DNA of 64,000 nucleotides from Struthidea cinerea (taxonomy: Eukaryota > Chordata > Aves > Passeriformes > Corcoracidae): positions 62,001 through 126,000 of the forward strand of contig VZTI01005203.1 in NCBI GenBank assembly GCA_013397865.1, in the 5' to 3' direction. The notes beneath the pieces are model-generated. The model made no database searches, was not told the origin of the DNA, and saw nothing but the letters and a program-made list of their open reading frames with translations. Made by a program: the position numbers and the translations under genes. Of this stretch, positions 13,301 to 25,900 are shown piece after piece (the stretch's first letter is position 1; each line of letters begins with the position of its first letter).

Positions 13301-16300
13301 TGATGCGTGAGTATTCTCTTTTTCTTTTTTTTTCTAATTTTCTCCTTCCCTCAGGGTATTTGGCTTCCCTGTTGTCTATTAACCAAAGATTACAATGGCT
13401 ATGCGTTCTGGGTTTTGCAAACCTGAGTCTTGTAGAAGCAAAACATTTCCCAAGGTAGGACAATTTTGGTGTTAAAATGGATCAAAAAAATCTTACTGCC
13501 TTCATCTCAAGTCACCTTAACAGGCTTGTGTGTAAATGGTCTAATCTCAAATCCAGACTCTGCCCATCTTTTCCAAAGAATGTTTTGCACTACAAGCTAG
13601 ACCATGTAAACAGAAGGATGCAACTCCACCTTACTAATGGCTGTGTCCCTAGGTTGGTTGGCATATATCCAGAAGGAGATTCAATAACAAAAGTATGAAT
13701 TGTTGTTAGGAAGATCTTTTAATGATCTCACTTCTGTATCTATTAGACAAACAAGTTTCTGCTGGATAGGATATTATAGCACAAATACTGCACTTTTGCT
13801 AGGGTCCTGCAGTGGATAATGACTTCAAATTGTCTTGAAACTGCTACTTTTCTGCTGATTCAATGCTACATTTTCTGTGAAAAACCAGAAAGTACTGTGA
13901 TTTTTTGGAGATCCACAGAGCATACTGTATAATTAATTAAACAAGGACCATTATGCTTATTTGATTTAAGCTTCTGTTGTATTGAGAACGATCTTCTGCT
14001 GCATCAGGTTGAGTCAATCTCTAGGTTGATTTCTGAGGTCATCCTCATCAGGCACTTACAGAATACTAACACTTTTTCAAATTGCTTCTCTGAGCCGTGA
14101 CCTTCTTGCTTGAACCCTTCTTTCCCTAGCATGATCAATTACTAATTTGACTTCTTTTCTGGAGAGGGAGAGCAGTAATCAATTTCTCTTTTTCTGGTAA
14201 AAATCCATGGTAAAATGTCATTTACTTGCAAAATAACTCAGTCCAGAAAAATAGATACGATTTTATTGACTAATTCTGAGAGCTCCTGAGCACTCTTCTG
14301 TAGTTCATAATAATTTCCCAAATCATAGTTTTATAGCTTTCAGTGACTACTTTTGAATCTGAAACAGTGAGGAAAATACTGATGTGACCTGGGAGCTAGA
14401 AACCTGGAACTCTCTCTCTTGTTTGGGTCTGAGTCCCCAGCACAGCACCTCCCTCTGTTACCTGCAATGTAATGTTTATACTGTTTACTTACTAAATTAT
14501 TGACAACAGATTCAGGTAGTGTTTGTAAAATGCTAAAGAAATATCAAGATACTTTCTGATAGAGGGGGGAAATACTCCTGAATGTATATAAAAACAAAAC
14601 TTGACCTTCATAATCATGCTTTGGAATATTAGAGACCACATACTGTAACATCATTGTCAGATGATTCTGGCATTTTTGGCACCTACATCCCCACTTAAAG
14701 TTCCCCCAAATGTCAGTTTTGGAAGTGTATCTGTCACTCCTGTGTGTGTAGTGGTGGTTAAGCAGCCTGACATATGGTAAAAGCTGGGAGCACAGGGAGC
14801 TTCTGCTGCTTGGCATCTTAGAGGCTTTGGGCCTTTAATGCATGCTAGCTGCTCTAAATCAGAAAATATTCAGCAACCAGGTTAGTGCCCTGGCTCACAC
14901 CTGTAGGGAACTTTCTCTCCTTCTGCCACTTATTTTGGCAATGGAAGATATTACTAAATTATGCCAAAAAGTATTCTATATTTTAAATAAGCAAAATAGC
15001 TTTATGAGGACAGGGATCACAGCATACAAGTAATGGATACACTGAGTAGTTACTGTGTGACTGAGAGACCCAAGTCGAGCCTTAACCCACGTTACCTGAC
15101 AGGCTCAGCACTGCAAGTGACACACACACAGCACCAGTGGCTTAGCAGCAGGGATGGTTTGGTCTCATGTCCCTTGCTGCCTGCATGCTGGAGAGACCCC
15201 TCACCTCCATTCTTGTGCTTCTCCAGGACTTCAGTTCTAGCATGCCTTCACCTGAAGCAGAGGTGTGCTAATTGGGAGAAGGATACTAAGACTATGCAGA
15301 AACAGCTAGAAAGGCAGTTCTGTGTGTACTTGTAGAATATTAAGTTGTTGAAATAGCTGAAAGCTTTTGGGTAGGAAAAGAGGTTGAGGTGTCACCAATC
15401 ACATATGAAAACAGAGGGGGACAGAAAAATATGTAGGAGGGAACTAGCACTCATCTTGAGTAGTAGATACAGTGTGCCTGGAAAAGAGCATATTTGCTTC
15501 TGTATTCAGAGGAAGGGGAATGTTGTGCAAACCAAGATGTTTGCACAGGTGGCTGGCTAGGCTGTGGCATTACTCTTATGAACTTCTTTGGACAACTAAA
15601 ATACAAATGCAGCAATGACCAAGCCAAAGAGCTCTGCTTAGAGCGCTTAAATGCAAACCTCAAAGGCAGAGATGCGACATTGTTTGCAGGCTGCCTGAGT
15701 CAGGGGATTGTACAGCTCTGCTGTGTTATGAGACATGCTCTGAGTTTGATTTGGTGAAGAAATCCTGGCATCTGTTTTACTTGTTGCCCAGATTACTACT
15801 GGTTTTAAAAGCAGTTACTGGAAGTGTTAAGGTCGTCAGCATAGTACAAACTTGGCTACTGTTCATCTGGCATCTCTGGTTTGATGCTAGTGGTCCTCTG
15901 ACTTCTCCATTCAGGTGCTATGTGTGCAATGGCACCTGTGTCAGAGTTGCACCTGTTTTCTCTGTGGCTGGGTCCTGCTTTCTGGTTGAGGTGGTTTCTC
16001 TTTGAAAATCGTGACGTTGTGTGTTAACAGTGGAGAACAGAAGCTTGGATAACTTACCGGATCAGCAGCGCCTGGCAACCGTCAGTGCTCGCATCATGGT
16101 TCACGAGTGGCCTTTGGCATCCACTAATGATTTGCAGCTGATTGTCATTCAGGAACAAGTGACAGAAGTTGATGGAAAACAGGTAAAAAAAGCCCTGCTG
16201 CAACATTCTGCTCGTTTTTAATTTAGGAGAGGCAAGTAGTTCCCAAGAATTAAAATGTTTACATGGATCTAGCTGGTGATTAGAGCACAAAGTATATAAT

Positions 16301-19300
16301 TAATGTTAGCTAACACAGTACTGAGGGAGATAACAGCAAAGTTGGCAGTACAATGGGGGTGTTTCATGAGGAAACTTCAAGTTTTAGTGCTTCTATTCAT
16401 ATTTTAATAATTATCATTAACTGTATCACATGCTCTTTGAATACACAAACTTGTGCAAGCAAAGCCAGACTCGCAAGTGAGAGGTGATTTATAAAATAAT
16501 GTACAAAAACAAAAGGGGCATGGGCTCATTCTGAGTCCTGAGGTTTTCCCCATTGTTTATTCCAAGCTAACAAAAGGTTTCAAGCACGTAGCATGGGGAA
16601 CAGCTTGCAGCAGGAAACTCTTAATGGCAGGTGGGCTTATTGTGAAAGCCCACTACACCTGAGAGCTTAGCCTTAGAAGATTTTGCATATAGGATAATTT
16701 GAATCTTGATAATGAACATGGATTTTGAGATGAACAAACACCTCCACCCCCCTCAATTCTAACTGCATTTGCACAAATACCAGTGAATGTGAGGGGTTGC
16801 AGTTCTAGCTGAGATTGAAATGTGCAGAACTGAGTTCTCAAAATCACCTGGATGGTGTAGTTGATTTACTAACCAAAGAGGCTCTGTAGAGAAGAGCCAG
16901 CTGCTGAAGCCAGCAACAGTGTCATATTTCTGTTTCTGCACATGTCTGCATCTTACATGTGCCCAGGCTTTTTTGAAGCTGGCTTATGTTCTTCTGCCTT
17001 TTTCTTTTTTAAAAGGATTATGATGATAATACCATTGATCCTTGATTAATTGCATGGTCAGCATGTACTATTTTTTACAGGGATCTGTATCATGTCAGAA
17101 TCTTACTCTCTTAATGAAAAGCCCCACTGAGAGGTCTGTAGCTTTTCCAATGATGTGTTTATCCCACTGGTAATAGCCTAAAATATTGTGGTTTGATTCA
17201 GTTATTACACAACAGTGGCATTGTAGTTCAGGCCTCAAACCAGACATCACAATGCATTTCAGATTTTTATAGGGACCTAGTAAAAACAACCAGAAGGGTA
17301 ATGCTGTTTCCTCGATTGTTCCTTTAAGTCAAAAGCAGTCTCACATAAGCACAGTAGAGGAGCAGAATCACCTCCCTCACCCTGCTGGCCACACTGCTTT
17401 TGATGCAGCCCCAGGACACAGTTTGCTTTCTGGAATGTGAGTGCACATTGCCAGGTTACGTTGAGCTTTTCATCTACCAGCACTCCCAAGTCCTTCTCTC
17501 TAAGGCTGCTCTTTATCCATTCTCTGCCCAGCCTGTACTTGTGCTTGGAATTGCCCCAACCCAGGTACAGCACCTTGCACTTGGCCTTGTTGAACTTCAT
17601 GAGGGGTCCACCTCTCAAGGCTATTTAGCTGCTTCTGGATGGCATCTCTTCCCTTCAGGAGGTTGACCACAACGTGTCATCAACAAACTTGCTAAGGGTG
17701 CACTCAGTCCCACTGTCTATGGTGCCAGCAAAAGTTGTTAAATAGCACCAGTGCAAATACCCATCCCTGGGGACACCACTTGTCACTGATCTCCTTTGGA
17801 TATTGAGCCATTGACTGCAACTCTCTGGAGTGCAACCATCCAGCCAATGCCTTATCCACTGCCTAGTCCATCTATCCAGTGCATGGCTCTTGTTCGGAGA
17901 CAAGGATGTCAAGCAGGACACTCTCAAATGTGGTGACACTTGGCTTTCAGTTGTTGAAAAAAAGCAATGCTCCTGCAAAAGCAGAAGTGTCAGTCTTTCC
18001 TCAGCAACACTTTGAATGTTTGCAAACGCTTTCATTACATACTTGCGTTTTCCATGCCCTAAAATGCCTCCCTGCAAGAGGATAGTGATGTAAGACTTGG
18101 TTAAAAGCCCATGGACTGACTACCACATGCTTTTGCAGGGAGAGAGACCCAGTCTGTTCGGCATATTTTCTGATGTGGTGTGCTTCACAGAAGTGTGGTG
18201 TGTAAAAACAAAGAGTACTAATTCATGTTGTAACAGCCCTATGTCTACATCTTAGTGGCTTGGAGTTTTCTGGGATGTACTGGTATCCTCTGCCAGCCTG
18301 CTTCAGTCTTGCTTTAAACTCAGTAATATCATGTTTGCATCTCTTGTAGGTTCAGCAGGAAGAAGTAACAGAAATAGATATTTTAGTAAAGGACCTGAGA
18401 GTACTTAGACATTCCAACTACACCGTCCCTCTGAAAGAGAGCATGCTGTATTCCATGCCAAGGGACAACGACGTGTTATTTACACTGCCCAACCTCTCAG
18501 GAAAAGGTATCTCTCAGCTGTTAAATACTATTTTCATCCATATTTGATGTATTGCTTTACAGGGTAAAAGAGCATCATTATTCCCTTGTTTTACGTAGTG
18601 AAACAATTTCTTCATTAACAGGGAAGAGTTTTATTTTATATGGTTTGGTTTTTATTTTTTTTGAATACCTAAATCCAGCTCTTCTTATTAGGGGTTTTAT
18701 TTGTTTGTTTTCAAATCTGTTCTCCTTTGAAGTACTTGACACTTGGCAGTCTGCAGTCCAGACATCTGACAGGAATAAATTTCTCTCTCAGATCTATGAT
18801 GGAAGTTTCCCTAAAGCTCCCCTTTTTTCCTGAGAATGAAAGAGAAAACTGTAGAGGAAATAACTGTCTGGGTCAATTCCAAACCACAGAACAGTTCTCT
18901 GTTACTAAACTTGAATAACTTAAAAGCAAGAGAAGTTATTTGGTGCCTTAATTTTATTTCAGTTTTGTTTAATCAAAAACTGTCAAGGATTTAATTGGAG
19001 TAGAGTACTTTGATCTAATCTAGCACCTTTTAATCTGATGACAGCTGAAATTTACAGCTAAGGGCATAGCTAAAGGCTGCACTGTAACATTGTTTCTGCT
19101 TCTTATCAAGTTCACTACTCAAGTCAAAAAAAAGAGAAGCCTTCTGTGTTCTTGCTGTAATTGTGTGAGAAATGTAGAGACATGCAGCATGTCTTTATTT
19201 TCCTGCAGAGTGAGTCAAATAAAAAGCAAGCTCCCCACTAAATCTAGTTTTCTTCTTCAGATATTCAAGATCCATTGCAGACTACCAGTCAGTACCTCAT

Positions 19301-22104
19301 CCAGCAAGTAGAAACTACAGTGGATGAAGAGACATTACCTGGCAAGTTACCAGAGACCCCTCTTAGGATAGAGCCTCCATCTTCTTACAAGGTGCTTTTG
19401 TTGTTTTTTTGTTTGCTTTAATTATTAGTATATAAATATAATTATTTAAAGACCGACAACCATTAAGACCAGTGGACTTCTACAGATAAACAAACCCCAA
19501 ATAAACCAAAAAATGCCCCCTCCTAAATTACCCTTCACCAGTGACAAGTCCAGATGGGCTTCTAAATCCTGCAATGTTCTGGCCACACAGATCCTTCATG
19601 ATAGTTGTGATATTTACATTATACAGAGCTAAGTGTTTATGACAATTTCAAATATTGCTTAGCTTTAAATGACATCATTTTCTCCTGACTCTGCTCAAGT
19701 GCTTACCCCTCTAAAAATTGGACCACTGGTCTTACCTGCTGTACGAAACACAGTAAGAGCTGGAGAAGTTTCAGTTCCATCTTAGGCAAGGATGGGTTTC
19801 ATGGCCTGCTCTGTGGCCAAAACACTCACTGTTACAACCTACTGCCTGCTCTGTTCAAGTGTCCTTTATTTTCCAGAGGGGCCCTTAATGAACACAAAAC
19901 TAAACCTTTACCTGTTTCAAACTTTGAAGGATAAAGATAGCTGAGCCACCAGTCAATTCCATCGTGCTTTTATGTATGTTTAAGCATATATGAGTTTAAT
20001 TAAAATTATCACCATGTAATGTGATTTATCAGTATCTAAATAAAAACCCCGAAAACCCAGCAGTTAATTTGTTTTGCAATCTGTCTTTGTATTTTTACCT
20101 GTTTTGTAGGTGATGTGCCAGTGGGTGGAAGACTTGAGAAAAGGGTTGTGCAGATTCTGGTTTCAATCTTTACCCATCTTGTTTAGTTTCATGGAAGTTG
20201 TTGTTGTTGGAGTTGTTGGAGCAGCTCTTATTATCAAAGTCTTAAAGGTGATTCTCCCTTCCTGTGAAAATAAGTAAGTAATTTCTGTAATTGTTTTTTT
20301 TGCTGTGATGAAGGCAAAACATTGACTTAAAAAATCTTTGAAGAAGCAGCCCCACTCTGTAGGAAAACGGTAGCAACAATTCAATGAGAAAGCTGGTGGT
20401 AGCTTTCCATTCCAAGCGCACTTCTGACACATAGGCATTCCAGAGAAACACGGGAAAGTGTTTCGTTGGAAATAGCTTTAGCTGAGCTGTCACACTGCCA
20501 ACTTTTTATCAAGTCTTCTAAGGACTACATTGCGAGACACTATTAACATAGTTCCAAGAGAGGAGGGTAGAAACTAGAGCTAAACAATTCCAACATCTCC
20601 AAATCTTATATTCCTACAGTGTTGGAGTTTTACAGTAGTTCTGAAAGGCCTCAAATTTGGCTTTGCAAATTTGCATGGGAATTTTCCAAGGGGGACCTAC
20701 CTCTGTAGGCAGCTTCCAAGCCACAGTGACTGGTGCTGGCATAGGTGGCAAGAGGCCACAAATACAAATAAAGGTGATTGCCTGCAATGGCTGATTCCAC
20801 ATGGTGTGGTACCAGCAACACCAAGATTTTTCGGGAAAGCAGGGTCTCAGAACAAGGGGTGGAAAGATTAATTAGTAACTGCAGGTAATAAATCAGTGTA
20901 GATTTAGTGCTGGAATGGGCAAGCACGTGCACTTTAAAGCAACCTCAGTCAGCTCTGGAAGGGCTGATCAGCTGTGCCTCTGAATGGCCCTGCATGCAGT
21001 TAATTTATGTGTCCACTCAGGGGTACGAGTGGCCTTGGTCCATCTGACAAACCAGAAAAATGGAGGGCTGAAAGATCAGGAATGTTGGAAACTGCAGTGA
21101 CAAAAGAGGCAGCGTTTCCCCTGACATGTCACACAGCGTGCTGTCAGGTGGGAGGGCTTCCCTGCTTAGAGCAGAAACAGTGGAGAAACACTTTGTACTT
21201 CCCCAGCAGTAAGTAGCTTACCAATGGCAGTAAGTAGCTTAACACCGCCACGAGTGAAACTGAACTAAGTAGAACTAGGAAGAAAATTCTAATCCCAACA
21301 AACTGTTCAGCGAAGTGGCTGACGGCCTGTCCATAGCAGAGGTCAGTATAGAGCAGAGGAACCAGCTTGCAGTAATTTGTCTTCCAGTTGGAGAACATGG
21401 GGCTTGTTCATGCCTTGTTAAAGAAATTGAACCATCCCCTCCAGTTAAAAAAAAACAAACCAACCCAAAAAGCCCCCCCAAAACAACCCCTAAACCACAC
21501 GGTTACTTTCTTGCTACCTGTGTAAAGTGGTCCTCTAAAAAATGGTGAAAGTTTAACTCATGATTGTAAACTAGTAGGAATGAGCAGAACATCTCACCTG
21601 GTGAAAGACACAGTTGCAGATGTGAGTCACGACCTCGTCCCAAGTTTTTAATGCCTACATGACACTGGTAAAACTAGAGGCTGTTGCTGAGTCTTGGAGG
21701 ATCAGCTGTAGGACCTGTCAGCAGACAGTTTTAGGCTACTATGAAACTGAGCAGATAGAGCCTACACTGCTGACATTTCAGATGTAGAAACTGGGCAAAG
21801 GGAGCCCTCAGAAACTGCAGCCAGTACATTTTGGAATTTTTTCATTGCAGCTTCACATAAGAGATATTATGAGGGTACTACTTAGTTGATGCATTGATTT
21901 AGACTAAGTTTGGGAGTTTAAGAAAAAGTCCAGTTTTTAGAACACAGAATCGTTTTGTGTATTGTTTTCTAATGCCAGGTAACCTTACCTTTCAGAGGCA
22001 TCCTTCTCCTGGATCAAGTCAGCTTTGTACCTGTGACTACCATCAGCCTGCCTTCAGAACTTTCAGACAGGAAAAATAATTTAGATGAGAAAGCATGTAC
22101 TTAA
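4244..22104 (+). CDS. GINM1: GINM1, glycosylated integral membrane protein 1 (8 coding exons)
   Basis: This type I membrane glycoprotein has no well-defined biochemical role. Exons: 4244-4348, 12974-13033, 13210-13306, 16031-16182, 18350-18506, 19261-19391, 20110-20273, 21996-22104. They join in frame to 975 nt, or 324 residues, against about 330 in human as I recall it. Residues 1-26 form a leucine-rich signal peptide. The luminal part carries five N-glycosylation sequons, at about N46, N59, N90, N161 and N186. A hydrophobic membrane segment lies at about 256-283, followed by a cytoplasmic tail of about 40 residues. Collinear hallmark stretches include VHEWPLAS, LQLIVIQEQV, HSNYTVPL, LPGKLPETPL and EPPSSYK. 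The ATG in exon 1 is the only sensible start. The gene converges on KATNA1. Confidence 0.95.
4390..4457 (+). repeat. CCCTG-rich pyrimidine minisatellite
   Basis: A degenerate repeat of CCCTGY units starts about 40 bases after GINM1 exon 1. The complementary strand is a series of G3-G4 runs, so G-quadruplex or i-motif folding is possible. Confidence 0.7.
12056..12170 (-). mobile_element. CR1 LINE 3'-end fragment
   Basis: On the plus strand the fragment begins TCACAGAATCACC and continues through AGGTTGGAAAAGACCTCTAAGATCAAGTCC in near-consensus form. This is the classic reverse complement of a CR1 3' end, so the element lies on the minus strand. It is 5'-truncated, like most CR1 copies. The outer boundary is approximate. 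Confidence 0.85.
12699..12721. repeat. (ATT)n microsatellite
   Basis: About seven uninterrupted ATT units near the 3' end of GINM1 intron 1. Confidence 0.9.
12974..13033 (+). CDS. GINM1: GINM1 coding exon 2
   Basis: Codons 36-55 (EAIRVGVTML onward), phase 0 at both ends. The acceptor is TTTTTTTCCAG and the donor GTTTGT. It contains the first N-glycosylation sequon (NTS, N46). Confidence 0.9.
13210..13306 (+). CDS. GINM1: GINM1 coding exon 3
   Basis: Codons 56-87 plus one base of codon 88. The acceptor is TCTTTCAG and the donor C|GTGAGT. It contains NITYVNGQVYLND and the cysteine stretch HITCQTMM. Confidence 0.92.
13307..16030 (+). other. GINM1: GINM1 intron 3 (2.7 kb)
   Basis: I see no recognised exon or clear repeat here. 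The open frames carry no family signature. Confidence 0.7.
16031..16182 (+). CDS. GINM1: GINM1 coding exon 4
   Basis: Completes codon 88 and encodes 89-138, including VHEWPLAS, LQLIVIQEQV and EVDGKQ. The acceptor is GTTAACAG and the donor CAG|GTAAAA, ending in phase 0. One N-glycosylation sequon (NRS, N90). Confidence 0.93.
17277..17910 (-). mobile_element. CR1 LINE reverse-transcriptase fragment, degenerate
   Basis: Minus-strand translation in shifting frames gives recognisable CR1 ORF2 blocks: IRHWLDG, VTSGVPRDG, CTLSKFVDDT (normally FADD, the RT catalytic motif), KFNKAKCKVLYLG and LREKDLGVLVDEKLN. Frameshifts and stops break it, and the catalytic FADD has become FVDD, so it is dead. It sits in GINM1 intron 4. 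The ends are approximate. Confidence 0.88.
18350..18506 (+). CDS. GINM1: GINM1 coding exon 5
   Basis: Codons 139-190 plus one base. It contains VTEIDILVKD, HSNYTVPLKES and FTLPNLSGK, with two sequons (N161, N186). The acceptor is TCTTGTAG and the donor G|GTATCT. Confidence 0.93.
19261..19391 (+). CDS. GINM1: GINM1 coding exon 6
   Basis: Completes codon 191 and encodes 192-234. It contains VETTVDEETLPGKLPETPL and EPPSSYK, the membrane-proximal stalk region. The acceptor is TCTTCTTCAG and the donor AAG|GTGCTT. Confidence 0.93.
20110..20273 (+). CDS. GINM1: GINM1 coding exon 7 (transmembrane segment)
   Basis: Codons 235-288 plus two bases. It starts VMCQWVEDLRKG and carries the hydrophobic span rich in V, G, A, L and I at about residues 256-283. 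The donor is AATAA|GTAAGTA, phase 2. Confidence 0.92.
20274..21995 (+). other. GINM1: GINM1 intron 7 (1.7 kb)
   Basis: I see no recognised exon. A small direct repeat (AGTAAGTAGCTTA, twice within about 35 bases) lies at 21208-21242. Confidence 0.7.
21996..22104 (+). CDS. GINM1: GINM1 coding exon 8 (cytoplasmic tail, stop)
   Basis: Completes codon 289 (K) and encodes the tail KGILLLDQV...VPVTTISL...LDEKACT, then TAA at 22102. The acceptor is CTTTCAG|AGGC. It matches the C-terminal layout of vertebrate GINM1. Confidence 0.93.
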
Positions 22105-22935
22105 AACTGTTATTTACTTTGGAGTTACTGGTTTTTAAAAACACACTTTTAGTTGATCTGGTATTTGGCACCTGATCTTAATACCTCGTTTGTTTCCTAC
22201 CAAGAAAACTAAGTCAGTTGATTAGTTGATAAAGGGCCACTCAGGCCGAGGCCCAAAGCTGACTTCCTTGTGCCTCTCCATAAACAAGCAGCCTTTCCAG
22301 AAGCTTCCAAATAGAACAACTGCCTTTTCAGAAGCTTCAATATAGAGCAGCTTTCCACCCTGAGGGCCACCATTGGTTTTAACTTCTGTGAAGTCACTTT
22401 TCCACACCTCGGACAGGATGCTGGCTGCCTTCATGCCCATAAACCAAGTCAGCTGTCCTGACTAGCAAGATGATGAAATTCAGGGCGTCCTTAAGTCCGC
22501 AGATAGCATTCTTCAGAAAAAGATGAGGGAATATTGCAAACATCAGCTGTGCCTGCAAAACTAAGCAAAGCTGCCCCACCTGGTTCCTCAATTCCATAGG
22601 ATTGAGTGTGTCTTGCAAGGAAGATACCACTACCAAACACCTATGTTACTCAAAAGATCTGGCATTTGATATATGCAAAACAAAAATCTAAAAGGCAGAT
22701 TTATATTTCAAGCACTTAACATTTTTATGGTCCCTTCCACTCATAAAAATTGTTAGCAATTGTAACCAGCTTGCTTTTTGTATCTGTGACAGCAGTACTC
22801 TGTGAAGTCCCAAAACAAAAATTCCTTTAAATTCTACAGAAATAGTGGCTTACTATTGCTGAGCAGGCCCAGTCTGCTCATGCGAGTTTGTACTGTTAAC
22901 GTTTTTCAAATAAACATTTAAATTGTTTATTAATC
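22105..22935 (+). other. GINM1: GINM1 3' UTR
   Basis: Non-coding sequence from the stop codon to the poly(A) signal, roughly 0.8 kb. It contains a duplicated AGAAGCTTC motif (22299 and 22331 area). Overlapping antisense open frames at 22209-22636 match nothing I know. Confidence 0.75.
22909..22914 (+). terminator. GINM1: GINM1 polyadenylation signal
   Basis: A canonical AATAAA is followed 20-40 bases later by a GT-rich stretch (TGTGTTCATGTGTG), the expected downstream element. Confidence 0.8.
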
Positions 22936-25900
22936 TGTGTTCATGTGTGCATTTATAGTTAGGTAAAACAGCACTTTGCCAAACATTTCAGATGCAGGGC
23001 ACTGTTTGTTTCTTAGCTTTTTGTTATTCTTACTTACAAAAATTGTTTGTCAGAAGAATGAATAGGAAAAAAACCTCAGAACTGTAACTGCCTAGCACTA
23101 GACTGAGCACAGTTATCATCTGAATGGTCAGAATTACCCTTGTTCAGCTGGCATTGTTATAGTGAGGGAGAAAAGCTGGGATTCCCCCCTCCTCCTGCCC
23201 TAAGGAAACATTGTCATGAGTTTAATGAGATCTGAGTCGCTCAGATGCTGGTCCTTACAGCTGGTCTGTGACAGGGGCACCTCTCATTGTCTCACTGAAC
23301 TGACAGCACTGCAGTGATAAAAGGAACATTTCTAACACTGACTTGGCCGTGTTAAAAAACCAAACCAAACTTCACCACCCAGCAATGCAGTGTGATACAT
23401 ACACACCACATCGGCCCAAGGTAACGGGGACACTGCTCAAACTTCCCCTTGTTTTTCTGTTTGTTGTTCTGGTACCTTGTGAGGGGCAGAGGGGTTATCA
23501 CCCATGGCTGAGCAGGAAATTGCTAGGACTAGCACAGGAATGGTGACTGCACAGAGAAGAGCAAGTCTTCAAACAGGTGTGGACAAACTTCTCTGGATGT
23601 GGATATTCCCTGGCCCCTTCATGAGCATAGTTCAAGTAGAAGTGATGTACAAGGCTGAAGTTAGCTTCTTCTGGGAAAAAAAATAGGATGGACAAGAAAC
23701 ACAATAGTTCTTCCTTAGTGCACAAGCACAGTAGGAATTACGCTGCAGATGGAAACTTGGCAGCTGTTTGCATCCCTCCTTAGGAAACTGGAAACCAAGC
23801 ACCTGCAACAACCACGAGAAGATTTAGCTGTTCTAAACAGCTGCAACAAATGCATGGTTAAGCCTGAAAAAGTGTTGACACTGCTTCAAAACTTGGCTGA
23901 TTTCTGTGAAGTTATGAAGTACCAGGAAAGAAGTATCACCATCAGGTTACTGAAATTCTAAAAACAGCGCAAATCTTAAATACAGTAACTGCCAAACAGT
24001 TTCTGCTGCTTTATGAAGCTGGAGTTATATCTTAAAAAACTTCGAGCATTTGTTTCTGCTTTAGCATGCACATGGTTTTCCCAAATCACAAGTCTCATAC
24101 CTTTCAGAGGAGTGCTGCTTTGAGCTAGCACCACTCTGAACTATTTTGTAAATCAATTTAAAAACCACCTCAGCCAACACAGTAAGGAAAGGGCAACTGT
24201 CCTGAATGCCAGTCATGGTAGGTCTCATTTTTCCAGGACATGAACTGATCAGGATACATGTGCCCTCTAGGGGAAGGAACCGGGGGCAGGGGGCACTGGG
24301 AACTGAGAAAAAACCCCAACAAAACCCAGCTACCCAAAAAACCCCCTGGTAGGATGGCAGCAGGTTTTTAGAAACAGCAACATAATCTTTCAAACTATGG
24401 CTCTCACTGCAGCCCTTCTTGCCCTCAGAACCACGTATCACCACGTTGTGTGTTCCAAACCAAAATGAACCTCTGAGCTGCAAATTCAGCCTCTACCACC
24501 TTTTCTTCCCTGTACCACACATTACAGAGATGGTAATTTTGTTCATTCAGAGTGAACAGGGCTGGTTGAAAACTAAACTACTGCTTTTAAATTGAGGTTT
24601 ACTTTAGGAGTTCTCAAAATATATCACACTTAGTCTAAGTGGCCCCTTACTGGACTGCTGCCAAGGACCAAAGCTTGCCTACTCTCCCTTCTTACACTCG
24701 GGACAGATTGAGTATTTTGGGTTGTTTGCAGTGAATTACAAGAAAAAAATCTCCTCCTGCAACAACGGCTGACAGCTACACTCTCACCCTAACATACAAA
24801 CAGAAAAATAAATACTGAGAAACCCACATCTTCAAAACCTTGCATATTTTTATTAACTCTAACACATATGGCTATCTGAAAGTAGTAAATTTGTTTCCAT
24901 TCTGGAAATGGAAGTCTATAAATGTACCTGTATACTCACCTCAACTTTTCCCTTTCATTTCTGGGTTCATCATGCCAGGTCCACCCAGGGATTCAGGAAC
25001 TCTGCAAGATCTCAGTGTCTTACTTGAGCCTCTCATTGCTGATGCTGCTGGAAGTCCCTTTTCAGAGTGTCCAGCTGTCACTCACAACACAGTGATGAAT
25101 TTTAGGCACAGTAACAAGATGCTCACAATAATGGCATTTACGCAGCTGTGTCTTTGAGATGCTCTTGCCTCCTACTCAGACTGCAACTTTGCGTTACCAT
25201 TTGTCCTTCCCACCTACCTTGCAGCATCTGAAGAGACACATGAGCAGGAATTCCACAGCCAGCTTTATACAGCATGTATCTACCAGCTGGAACAAGTCCA
25301 GACCTATTTGATTCATGAAAAATCATGAAGTTTACCCATAAGCAGAACTACAGCTGGCTCCACTGGGAGGAGCTGGCAGGAAGAAGCATTTCCAAAATAG
25401 TAGAAGATGGATAGAAATTAAAGGTGTTTTAGTTACAATTACCGCAGTTCAGCAAAATTTAAATTACCTGGATGGTTACTGCAGAACCATTCTCAGATAA
25501 CTGCTTCTACATGCCACTTATTAAGTAATGAAAAAAGGGAATTTAGATGTTACATCAATTGTAAAGTCAAGGTTATCAATTGAGCACGAACACAACACAG
25601 GCTGCCTTATCAGAACAGCCTTACCAGAGTAACCGTGTAAACCAGAACCCAACTCACCAGTCCGGAGTTCTGCTGCTTGCAGTACCAGACAGCCAAGGAA
25701 GAAAAACGTATTTCAGAATTAATGCCAGAAAGCTTTTGACTTCTCAGACTAACAAGGAAACTACACCTCTGACAGCATCACTCCTGGCTGCATGGAATTA
25801 GTTTATACCAGCTGGATGTATTTTAGTATTACTTAACAGCTACTGTAAACCTGTGATGATCTTACCCCTTGCTCAAACTTCATTGACTCCACTGACTATT

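Noticed and set aside
24061..24483. 140-codon minus-strand ORF between GINM1 and KATNA1
   Set aside because: It has no recognisable domain, splice context or neighbour evidence, and is best explained by chance.
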